Shown piece after piece: positions 1 to 6,338 of a DNA stretch of 8,599 nt. The notes under the pieces were generated by a model. It saw only the letters and a list, made by a program, of their open reading frames with translations, did no database searches and had not been told where the DNA came from. Location: contig JAOTYS010000181.1 in NCBI GenBank assembly GCA_029861795.1, positions 1 through 8,599 on the forward strand, read 5' to 3'. Each line of letters begins with the position of its first letter. Positions within the stretch are counted from its first letter, which is position 1. The position numbers and the translations under genes were made by a program. This DNA comes from Gammaproteobacteria bacterium. Its GTDB lineage: Bacteria > Pseudomonadota > Gammaproteobacteria > Arenicellales > JAOTYS01.

Positions 1-1657
1 GCCCCAATGCGTGAGTGCGTACTTTCATTACCTCACCCAGTTCCTCGATCGGATCGGCACCGTTATCCCACAAGTGTGCAATCGGATGCGCCCCGCCCGT
101 TAGACCGGCGTCGGGCCAGGCGATAAAGGTCATGCCGCTCTCGATAGAATCACTAAGAATCTTCGCCAGCCCCTCGCCCTCATCCTGAGCCGGTTCAAAC
201 TCACTGTAGCCGTAGGCAATTGCGACTTTATCCCATGCCCCGATACCGACGTCGTAGGCCGCAGAAAAATCGAGTTCTCCATTGTCGTTCAGGCGAATCA
301 GCGGATGCGGATAGTCGGATACCGACTCACGGCCATAGGCACTGGAGGCATAGTTATGCATTATCCCGAGCGTATGACCCACTTCGTGGGCCGACAATTG
401 GCGCAGCCGCGCCAGCCCCATCTCCTGCACTCGCGGATCAACGCTACCGTCTGCCGCAAAAGGTGCCAGCAAGCCCCGTGCGATCAGCATATCCTGGCGC
501 ACGCGTAGCGATCCCAGGGTGACGTGTCCCTTGATGATCTCGCCCGTTCGCGGGTCGGTTACCCCGTAGCCGTAGGACCATCCGCGGGTTGAACGGTGCA
601 CCCAGTTGATCACGTTATAGCGAACATCCATGGGGTCGGCGTCAGCCGGCAGCAGTTTGACTTCGAAGGCGTTCCTGAACCCGGCCGCCTCGAATGCCTC
701 GGCCCACCAGCTCGCGCCGTCGATCAGTGCCGAACGCACGGGTTCGGGGGTACCGGGGTCGACGTAGTAAATGATCGGTTCGACCACTTCACTCATCGCT
801 GCGCCGGGATTTATCTTCTGCAGGCGGTGGCGCCCGATGAGGCGCTTTTCGATAGGCTCATCCAGTCCCGCAGCGTAATCCAGGTATTTTGTATTGTAGT
901 ACCCCGCTCTGGGGTCCCACTGCCGAGGCTCGTATCCCGCGTCGGGTAGTTGCACGAAAGAATGGTGCTGACGAACGGTCAGTGATTCGGGACTCGGTGT
1001 GACGGAACTGACCAGTGGGCTGGGACGGTCGCTGGTGAAAGTTAGTGTGGCTTCGACCTCGGTGTTGCGAGGAAAATTTCGCGTGCGCGGCAGGTAAATT
1101 GCCGAGCGCGTCGCGTCGAGTTCATAGTTGCCCTGATCGTATTCTGCAATTGTCTGAATGACGCGGTGTGCGTCACTGAGGAAAAAATCAGATGCGTCAA
1201 CCAGTACGCGACCGTCCTCCTCGGCGGTGACCTCGAAGCCCCACAGGACCGACTCGGCGAAGGCCTCCTGAACCGCGCGGCGCTCCGTCGCATCATCACT
1301 GATGGCGCGAAAAGCAGTGTTGGTTTGGAACAGCAACACGCGCGGACCGATACGTTCGAGGCGCACCAGACGGTTGCGACCGAGTTGGTTGCGATCCAGG
1401 CCGATGTCGTTGGATCCCACACCCGTCGACAGGGCGTTCAGATAGAGAAACTCATCTTCCCAACGGTCAATTTCCAGCCAGATCTTGCCACCGCGTGCAT
1501 CCCAGTAGTAGGTGAAGAAGCCTTCTCGCTTTTCAAAGCTCCTGGTTTTCTCACTAATGCTCGGTAGGGGCGCCCCGGAATCACCCTCACTTGCAACAGC
1601 CACTGACGTCAGCGGCGTCCACCAACCCAGCATCATGATCAGGTAAAACCTTAGCAT
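1..1657 (-). CDS. Exported zinc-dependent metalloprotease (DUF5118/DUF5117/DUF4953 type), 3' end missing
   Basis: The frame is open from an ATG at 1657 to the left edge, giving 552 residues; the C-terminus lies outside. The start is supported by a purine-rich ribosome site (AAGGGAGA) about 6 bases upstream on the minus strand. Residues 1 to about 22 form a signal peptide: a short basic start, a hydrophobic stretch, then AVA-S as a likely cleavage site, so the product is exported. The next 200 residues (SFEKREGFFTYYWD, then GSNDIGLDRNQLG) match the N-terminal domains of this family from memory. The catalytic motif HEVGHTLGIMHN is at residues 424-435, with H424, H428 and H434 as zinc ligands and E425 as general base. 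DYPHP follows at 448-452. Members are usually about 800-900 residues, so roughly a third is missing. Residue 447 is Ser where I expect the Met-turn methionine. It is divergent from the dioxygenase gene at 1727. The natural substrate is unknown. Confidence 0.9.
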   Translation of the reverse strand, partial: MLRFYLIMMLGWWTPLTSVAVASEGDSGAPLPSISEKTRSFEKREGFFTYYWDARGGKIWLEIDRWEDEFLYLNALSTGVGSNDIGLDRNQLGRNRLVRLERIGPRVLLFQTNTAFRAISDDATERRAVQEAFAESVLWGFEVTAEEDGRVLVDASDFFLSDAHRVIQTIAEYDQGNYELDATRSAIYLPRTRNFPRNTEVEATLTFTSDRPSPLVSSVTPSPESLTVRQHHSFVQLPDAGYEPRQWDPRAGYYNTKYLDYAAGLDEPIEKRLIGRHRLQKINPGAAMSEVVEPIIYYVDPGTPEPVRSALIDGASWWAEAFEAAGFRNAFEVKLLPADADPMDVRYNVINWVHRSTRGWSYGYGVTDPRTGEIIKGHVTLGSLRVRQDMLIARGLLAPFAADGSVDPRVQEMGLARLRQLSAHEVGHTLGIMHNYASSAYGRESVSDYPHPLIRLNDNGELDFSAAYDVGIGAWDKVAIAYGYSEFEPAQDEGEGLAKILSDSIESGMTFIAWPDAGLTGGAHPIAHLWDNGADPIEELGEVMKVRTHALG

Positions 1658-1684
1658 TTTGTTCTCCCTTGTTAGCGTACTGTA

Positions 1685-1708
1685 GTGGCGTATTGATTAT
1701 TTCGCCAC
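1685..1708. promoter_or_regulatory. Inverted repeat in the divergent promoter gap, candidate operator
   Basis: GTGGCG (1685-1690) and CGCCAC (1703-1708) are perfect 6-base inverted arms around a 12-base AT-rich centre. They sit midway between the divergent metalloprotease start (1657) and oxygenase start (1727). The spacing and symmetry fit a dimeric regulator site serving both genes, but a 6-base repeat can arise by chance. I could not assign convincing -35/-10 boxes on either strand. Confidence 0.3.
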
Positions 1709-1726
1709 AGTGGGGTGTTGCGGATA

Positions 1727-2422
1727 ATGGTGCAAATAACCGCCAATCAGCTAAACTTGAAAAAGTACGGTGCGCCTGAGACTCCTACAACCGACGGGCT
1801 GTCAGAGACTATGCGACCGTTTGGTCGAATACCCCCAGTACCCCACGGAGGTGGAATTTTGGACATTGAAACACCGCTGCGGGAATTGGGCGAAGTTGAC
1901 TGTACTGCGCTTCAGGACGCGATCCTCGCCCAGGATGAGGCCGCATGGCGGGAAGATCAGTATCGCCAGGAAGAATTTGAGGTTCACTACGACACACAGT
2001 CGATCGTTCTGGTATTCGTTGATCTGGAGCGCTGGCCGGAAATGGTTGTCAGCAAAGAGCCGGGTTGGGATCGGCTTGCAGATGTGGCCTTGCCCTTGAT
2101 GAATGATATTATTTCCAGATTGTACCCGCCGGGTGGAACGGTCATTCGTGCAATGGTTGCCAAACTATTGGCGGGCAAAAATATAACACCGCACGTTGAT
2201 AAACATCCATCTTTTCATGCGGGACATCGTATCCATGTGCCGATTACCACAAATTCCCGTGTCCGATTCATGATCGACGGCCAGCCATACCGGTTCAAGG
2301 TCGGTGAGGCCTACGAAATCAATAATCAGAAGAATCACTCAGTCATGAATAAAGGAAGCGAGGACCGCATCACCTTTATTTTTGATTATATTCCGCCAGA
2401 ATCGGTGCAAGAATCTCCCTGA
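1727..2422 (+). CDS. Aspartyl/asparaginyl beta-hydroxylase family Fe(II)/2-oxoglutarate dioxygenase
   Basis: The 231-residue product carries the C-terminal signature of the Asp/Asn hydroxylase family (PF05118): ITPHVDKHPSF, then HRIHVPITTN, GEAYEINN, NHSVMNKG and DRITFIFDY. The iron ligands are H156 and D158 (HxD) and distal H204; R214 is the likely 2-oxoglutarate carboxylate anchor. Family members hydroxylate Asp/Asn side chains in proteins, or small molecules in bacterial secondary metabolism; the target here is unknown. There is no signal peptide, so it is probably cytoplasmic. The start is uncertain: GTG 1715, TTG 1718, ATG 1727 and ATG 1811 are all in frame and none has a strong ribosome site. 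ATG 1727 is a compromise; ATG 1811 would remove a weakly characterised 28-residue leader and leave more promoter space. The gene is divergent from the metalloprotease and ends 64 bases before the end of the convergent propeller gene. I see no clear terminator hairpin in that gap. Confidence 0.88.
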   Translation: MVQITANQLNLKKYGAPETPTTDGLSETMRPFGRIPPVPHGGGILDIETPLRELGEVDCTALQDAILAQDEAAWREDQYRQEEFEVHYDTQSIVLVFVDLERWPEMVVSKEPGWDRLADVALPLMNDIISRLYPPGGTVIRAMVAKLLAGKNITPHVDKHPSFHAGHRIHVPITTNSRVRFMIDGQPYRFKVGEAYEINNQKNHSVMNKGSEDRITFIFDYIPPESVQESP

Positions 2423-2486
2423 CGTCATCCGGGTGCGTTTCGTAATTATTCTAGTAACTTGCGGCGCCGGGTTAACGACTTCAAGG

Positions 2487-3446
2487 CTAATCATCATATG
2501 GCCAGACCTCGAGACCATGAATGGCATTTCTGATGTCCATCGAAAGGTTAACCGAGCCGACGGGTTCCCTGGCCTCCATGTCGTATAGCGTGATCGTTGA
2601 CGGAGACGAACCGGCAGCAACAAAGCGTTCGTTCGCCACACACAAACCTCGCCCAAAGCCTTGCCGCGCGATCTTTGAATCGTCGATTCCGGCAAACTCA
2701 ATATCCGCTTCATTGTAAGTTGCGATTTTGTAGGCTTGCTGATCGCCGTCACGCGGCACGAAACGGACATGATCGCTGGCAGTATCGTTAAAAAGTACGC
2801 CGCCGTTCCAGGGGCGACTATTGTGAGTACCTGCGGGCAGGCTGCAATACTCATCCACTCCCCAGTCCTTGTTCAGACGCATTAGCGCTTCGCTTCGCAA
2901 GCCACTCAGGTAGATTCCACTTTTGTCGACATGCACTGAATTGATGTGGAAGTTGTTCTCCGGTCGTGGACCGTTGCGGGAGCTTGGGTCAAACGTGAAA
3001 CCACTCCATTGCTCATACTGTTTTTGTAAGCGAAATCCCCAAACAAACTTTTTCGTGTCGAGATCAAAAGCGAGCAGGCTATCGAATCCCGTCGATGTCA
3101 GGAAAATACGCCGGTCCATGCGGACGATCTCGTGGCAATGCTTGAGATGTCGATTTCGATAAGAGCTCTTGATTTCGAAGTTGCGGTTGTAGCAGAAAAG
3201 CTCATCACTGGCTGCAACATATATTTCGTCGCCGTCGAGGGCAATGCCGCGGAGGCCACGGTCAGCACCACGGCCTTCAAAATCAATATTGCTGGTATTC
3301 CAGTCAACGTGTTGTTCACCGGTTTGAGTTTCAAAATCAATGGTATAAATGCCGCCATGGCTTTCGCCTTGCTGGCTACCGCGAACCACGGAGGTCGCGA
3401 TGAGTTTGGGCAGTCTTATTGTCATGAGCGCAAGTATGACACTCAC
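2487..3446 (-). CDS. Uncharacterised six-bladed beta-propeller-like protein, possibly exported
   Basis: The 319-residue frame begins at GTG 3446; an ATG at 3425 would give 312 residues. Neither has a proper ribosome site. The sequence shows about six repeated strand-rich units of a beta-propeller: GGIYTIDF (31-38), DGDEIYVAASDELFCY (71-86), RRIFLTSTGFDSLLAFDLD (112-130), HINSVHVDKSGIYLSGL (167-183), GGVLFNDTASDHVRFV (215-230) and NERFVAAGSSPSTITLYD (272-289). Histidine-rich turns (HCHE at 103-106, HINSVH at 167-172, THNSRPW at 207-213) lie between blades and could form a ligand or metal site. I recall similar proteins of unknown function, close to the TIGR03032/DUF4915 kind, in marine Proteobacteria; that is memory, not a search. 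Upstream of GTG 3446 the same frame encodes TRRSFFIAGV before reaching a stop, so the true protein probably starts further upstream with a twin-arginine signal (see separate entry). Confidence 0.75.
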   Translation of the reverse strand: MSVILALMTIRLPKLIATSVVRGSQQGESHGGIYTIDFETQTGEQHVDWNTSNIDFEGRGADRGLRGIALDGDEIYVAASDELFCYNRNFEIKSSYRNRHLKHCHEIVRMDRRIFLTSTGFDSLLAFDLDTKKFVWGFRLQKQYEQWSGFTFDPSSRNGPRPENNFHINSVHVDKSGIYLSGLRSEALMRLNKDWGVDEYCSLPAGTHNSRPWNGGVLFNDTASDHVRFVPRDGDQQAYKIATYNEADIEFAGIDDSKIARQGFGRGLCVANERFVAAGSSPSTITLYDMEAREPVGSVNLSMDIRNAIHGLEVWPYDD

Positions 3447-3558
3447 GCCTGCAATGAAAAAGCTCCGCCGGGTTGCCGCTGTTCAATAACGCTTCGGGGT
3501 AACGGCGTGCAATCGGCCGAATAACCTCGGCATCCTTGCCAGCTAACAACTGCAACAT
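3376..3558 (-). other. Small ORF of unclear status overlapping the propeller gene start
   Basis: A 60-codon frame starts at ATG 3558 and overlaps the 5' end of the propeller gene in a different frame. Its first 35 residues (including KDAEVIRPIARRYPEALL) look protein-like. The last 25 (HTCAHDNKTAQTHRD and on) look like out-of-frame translation of the propeller gene. It may be the true N-terminal extension of the propeller protein, joined through the indel near 3470, or a remnant of another gene, or chance. I do not recognise it and see no ribosome site. Confidence 0.25.
3447..3486 (-). other. Detached twin-arginine signal coding segment upstream of the propeller gene
   Basis: Reading the propeller frame upstream from GTG 3446 gives TAATRRSFFIAG, preceded by a TGA at 3485-3483. 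RRSFF followed by the hydrophobic IAGVSVILAL is a good Tat export signal, yet no ATG, GTG or TTG lies between the stop and the RR. The -1/+1 neighbouring frame has TTG at 3486-3484. Removing one base from the short CCC run near 3469-3471 would make it read L-N-S-G-N-R-R-S-F-F. I infer a one-base insertion, either real or a read error. Confidence 0.5.
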
Positions 3559-3772
3559 AATCGCGTCTTTGCGATGAGCCGTCTACTGAAGTCGGGGCAG
3601 TCCACGAACGGCTGGTAAGTGTCTAGAAGATTGGTAGCGATTCAGCCACTGGTTGTAGGACATTGACGATGTCATTTAGACTCTCGAACATCAGACATAG
3701 ACAGCCATAACTGTCATCTGTATTGATTTTAGAGTAATTCCATTGCAACAATTGTGTTTAGGAAACCCCGTC
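3447..3772. other. Divergent intergenic region
   Basis: This 326-base stretch separates the propeller gene (minus) from the aminotransferase (plus). It holds the detached signal sequence at its left end and should contain promoters for both directions. The right half is AT-richer than the neighbouring genes. A small hairpin, GACAG (3700-3704) with CTGTC (3711-3715) around a 6-base loop, is the only symmetric element I see. No confident -35/-10 pair, riboswitch or RNA gene was recognised. Confidence 0.5.
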
Positions 3773-5002
3773 ATGCCCCTCGATATTGACTTTATACGAT
3801 CACAGTTTCCAGCCTTCCGCGAACCCTCGCTAGCTGGATGGGCTTTTTTTGAAAACGCGGGCGGGTCGTATATGTGCCAGCAGGTGATCGATCGGCTGTT
3901 GGCATACTACACCCAGACAAAGGTCCAGCCGTACTACCCCTATCCGGCGTCGACCGAGGCTGGGAAACATATGGATGAATCCTATACACGCTTATCAGCG
4001 TATTTAAGCATTGGAGAAGACGAACTTAACTTCGGCCCCTCGACTTCGCAGAATGTCTATGTGCTGGCCCAGGCGCTTCGCCCGATATGGGAGGACGGCG
4101 ACGAAATTATTATTTCCTGCCAAAACCATGAGGCTAATTCCGGCGCTTGGCGACGTCTGGAAAATCAGGGCATTGTTGTTCGGGACTGGCATATCGATGA
4201 AAAGACCGGGCGATTGGCCGCCGATGACCTCGACGATCTTATCACCGCACGCACCAGGCTCATTGCCTTCCCCCATGCATCCAATGTTATAGCGCATGTT
4301 AATCCGGTACAGGAAATCGCTGCCAAGGCCCATCAGGCCGGTGCCATCGTTGCCGTTGATGGCGTTTCCTATGCGCCTCATGGGCTGCCTGACATTGCGC
4401 AGCTGGATGCGGATATATACTTGTTTTCGCTCTACAAGACCTGGGGGCCGCACCTCGGCGCGATGTTTGTTAAGCGGGAATTGATGAAGAAAATGGCCAA
4501 CCAATCCCATTATTATAACGAGGACGATCCCCACTATTGCCTGACGCCCGCCGGCCCAGATCACGCGCAAATAGCCGCCGCCGCCGGCGTCGCCGAATAC
4601 CTGGATGTGGTTTATGCCCATCATTTCGATGACGACCCTGAGAGCGCAGTTAAGGGTCGTAGACTGCATAAGCTATTTTCAGACTATGAATCCTCGCTTC
4701 TAAAGCCCTTGCTCGACTTTCTCAAGGCCCGCGACGATGTTTTTATTGTCGGCCCGGACGATCCCGGCATCAGGGCGTCAACGGTCACTATCCTGCCACT
4801 CGACAAACCGGTCCCAGCAGTAGTGGCCGAGTTGGAAAAACAAAAACTGATGGTCGCGTCCGGCGATTTTGATGGCGTCAGGCAACTAAACGATATGAAA
4901 ATAGACCCGGACCCGGGCGTCATCAGGATGTCTTTTCTTCACTACACGACCCAGGAAGAAATTGACCGGTTGATCAGCGGACTCACAATCGCGCTCGGAT
5001 AG
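3773..5002 (+). CDS. Class V aminotransferase-fold PLP enzyme (cysteine-desulfurase-like, TIGR01976-type)
   Basis: The 409-residue protein starts at ATG 3773, with AGGA at 3760-3763 nine bases upstream; the in-frame TTG at 3743 lacks this support. Fold-type I motifs appear in order: FFENAGGSY (25-33) at the N-terminus; NFGPSTSQNV (86-95), the phosphate loop; NHEAN (118-122), with H119 likely stacking on the cofactor ring; AVDGVSYAPHG (194-204), with D196 contacting the pyridine nitrogen; SLYKTWGPH (219-227), with K222 forming the Schiff base; and IRMSFLHYTT (384-393), with R385 binding the substrate carboxylate. The arrangement matches the TIGR01976 'cysteine desulfurase-like' subfamily. The catalytic cysteine that true desulfurases carry just before the C-terminal RxS motif is not seen: cysteines are only at 35, 116 and 256. 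Transamination, elimination or epimerisation are all possible. It is the first gene of a tight run with the two genes that follow. Confidence 0.9.
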   Translation: MPLDIDFIRSQFPAFREPSLAGWAFFENAGGSYMCQQVIDRLLAYYTQTKVQPYYPYPASTEAGKHMDESYTRLSAYLSIGEDELNFGPSTSQNVYVLAQALRPIWEDGDEIIISCQNHEANSGAWRRLENQGIVVRDWHIDEKTGRLAADDLDDLITARTRLIAFPHASNVIAHVNPVQEIAAKAHQAGAIVAVDGVSYAPHGLPDIAQLDADIYLFSLYKTWGPHLGAMFVKRELMKKMANQSHYYNEDDPHYCLTPAGPDHAQIAAAAGVAEYLDVVYAHHFDDDPESAVKGRRLHKLFSDYESSLLKPLLDFLKARDDVFIVGPDDPGIRASTVTILPLDKPVPAVVAELEKQKLMVASGDFDGVRQLNDMKIDPDPGVIRMSFLHYTTQEEIDRLISGLTIALG

Positions 5003-5006
5003 GTGA
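5001..5006 (+). promoter_or_regulatory. Ribosome binding site for the enolase-superfamily gene, overlapping the upstream stop
   Basis: AGGTGA begins inside the TAG stop of the aminotransferase gene (5000-5002) and lies 10 bases before the GTG at 5017. It decides this GTG as the start and suggests translational coupling between the two genes. Confidence 0.65.
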
Positions 5007-5016
5007 TTAGTTATCT

Positions 5017-6075
5017 GTGATTAACAACGCAAAAATCATTCCTTTACCGCCAGTGGATTGGGGTGACAATATCCAAAAAGATACTGTCCTTCTGGAAATT
5101 ACCAGCGCGGAAGGGATCACCGGTCTTGGCTCTGCTTATACCGGCGTGAATCAGTTACAACATGCTTTGAAAAGGTATCAACAAGACCCTGCGATACTTC
5201 ACACAGCAGATGCTGAAATGACGATTCCTATGAGCGCTATTGATATTGCGCTTTGGGACATCAGCGGGAAGCGGGAAAATCAACCAATCAGTGAACTGCT
5301 TGGCGGCAGAAAGCGTGATCGTATTCTCGCTTATGCAACGATGAATTTACTCATGACTTCGGCTGTAACGGGGGATGCCTTCGAGAAAAAATTACGCGGC
5401 CTACTGGATCTGGGATTCAGGGCCATTAAGCTGAGCATCGATCACTTCGGTCACCGAGACAACAGTAAGTCTGAGAGTGAATGGGATCATTCTGAAGCGA
5501 ATCTGTTAAAAGCTGCAAGAAAACTTGTTGGCAAGAATGTTCAATTAATGCTGGACGTTTATGGTTCAAATCCCAACTGGACGCCTGATTTTGACTGGGC
5601 TGTTAAAACAGCAAAAGTGTTGGAAGAACTGGACTATCTCTGGTTTGAAGAGCCGTTAACCCCCGAGGCGTTTGACGACTATGTGCGACTGACTCAACTT
5701 TCAAATATTGCGATCGCCGGGGGTGAAGACTTAATCCTGTTGAAAGATTTTGAAAACTTGTCAAAGCTAAAAGCGGTGAACATTCTTCAGCCTGACTGTA
5801 CCAGGGTCGGGGGCTTGACACAGATGCAATCCATTCGCTCTGCCGCCAGTAAAGATAATATAGATCTGATTCCACATGGTTGGAATACGGCTATAGGCCT
5901 TGCCGCTGATCTGCAATTTCAAGCGACAATGTCCGACGATAAATTGTGTATGGTTGAGGTTATGCCTCACAGAAGTGTTACAGGTCTTCTTAAGCACAAT
6001 CCTTTTGCACTTGATAATGAGGGAAGGATAACTATCCCAACTGGGGTTGGGCTTGGTATAGAGTTAAATGATTAG
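5017..6075 (+). CDS. Enolase-superfamily enzyme, mandelate racemase/muconate lactonizing type
   Basis: The product has 352 residues. The N-terminal capping domain (about 1-100) contains TVLLEITSAEGITGLGSAY (23-41) and SAIDIALWDISGK (73-85). The barrel follows. Metal ligands are D180 (LMLDVYG), E211 or E212 (WFEEPL) and E237 (AGGEDL). The His-Asp dyad of the mandelate racemase group is intact: D260 (ILQPD) and H287 (IPHGWN). E314 (VEVMPH) occupies the acid position. The second-strand motif, normally KxK, reads AIKLSID (136-142), so K138 is present but S140 replaces the lysine that acts as base in mandelate racemase. The segment between GLGSAY and the AIDIALWD helix also looks shorter than usual, and members are often nearer 370-400 residues. 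Expected chemistry is proton abstraction next to a carboxylate followed by racemisation or dehydration of a hydroxy or sugar acid. The gene lies 14 bases after the aminotransferase and 21 before the PhyH gene. Confidence 0.9.
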   Translation: MINNAKIIPLPPVDWGDNIQKDTVLLEITSAEGITGLGSAYTGVNQLQHALKRYQQDPAILHTADAEMTIPMSAIDIALWDISGKRENQPISELLGGRKRDRILAYATMNLLMTSAVTGDAFEKKLRGLLDLGFRAIKLSIDHFGHRDNSKSESEWDHSEANLLKAARKLVGKNVQLMLDVYGSNPNWTPDFDWAVKTAKVLEELDYLWFEEPLTPEAFDDYVRLTQLSNIAIAGGEDLILLKDFENLSKLKAVNILQPDCTRVGGLTQMQSIRSAASKDNIDLIPHGWNTAIGLAADLQFQATMSDDKLCMVEVMPHRSVTGLLKHNPFALDNEGRITIPTGVGLGIELND

Positions 6076-6096
6076 CTACCAAAAAGGGTCGCTACA

Positions 6097-6315
6097 ATGA
6101 GTGAAAACAAAATTAAATCTTTTGATAGCAATACGCCTTTAGACGTTATTGCAGCAACCCTCTTACAGGAGGGTGGGGTTATTGTCCGTAACCTGGCGCC
6201 CGATGATTTAATCGACAATATTAATCAGGAATTACGGAAGCCTTTGGATGCTCAAGGCCAAGATTTTGAAAATGATTTCAATGGCTACAAAACCCGCCGA
6301 TTGGAGCTTTATTAG
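6097..6315 (+). CDS. PhyH-family dioxygenase, N-terminal fragment (frameshifted)
   Basis: The 72-codon frame starts at ATG 6097 with AAGGG at 6084-6088, eight bases upstream. It encodes the N-terminal helical part of a phytanoyl-CoA dioxygenase-family protein: GGVIVRNLAPDDLIDNIN and then YKTRRL. After TTG at 6301-6303 the reading turns to ELY and hits TAG at 6313. The family pattern TKRxGALL continues exactly in the frame one base back (GGA at 6303, GCT at 6306, then LLGVSRSSADLL). One G is therefore missing relative to the ancestral TTGGGAGC. Restored, the gene would run 6097-6923 and encode 275 residues. The fragment alone has no metal-binding residues and would be inactive. Confidence 0.8.
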   Translation: MSENKIKSFDSNTPLDVIAATLLQEGGVIVRNLAPDDLIDNINQELRKPLDAQGQDFENDFNGYKTRRLELY

Positions 6316-6338
6316 GCGTATCTCGTTCATCGGCTGAC

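Noticed and set aside
220..1567. Several plus-strand and one minus-strand ORF of 100-133 codons across the left end
   Set aside because: They are shadows of the metalloprotease frame, which is continuously open on the minus strand and carries the signal peptide and zinc motif.
2339..2854. 171-codon minus-strand ORF overlapping the 3' ends of the oxygenase and propeller genes
   Set aside because: It is out of frame with the propeller gene, lacks any family pattern and would overlap two well-supported genes.
3743..3772. TTG start at 3743 for the aminotransferase
   Set aside because: ATG 3773 has an AGGA site at good spacing, and the family N-terminus begins close to it.
4004..4669. 221-codon antisense ORF inside the aminotransferase gene
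   Set aside because: It lies wholly within a gene with clear PLP-enzyme motifs and its translation shows no recognisable family.
6288..6294. AAAACCC near the PhyH break as a programmed frameshift site
   Set aside because: It is not in the X-XXY-YYZ phase relative to the coding frame, and no clear downstream stem-loop was seen.
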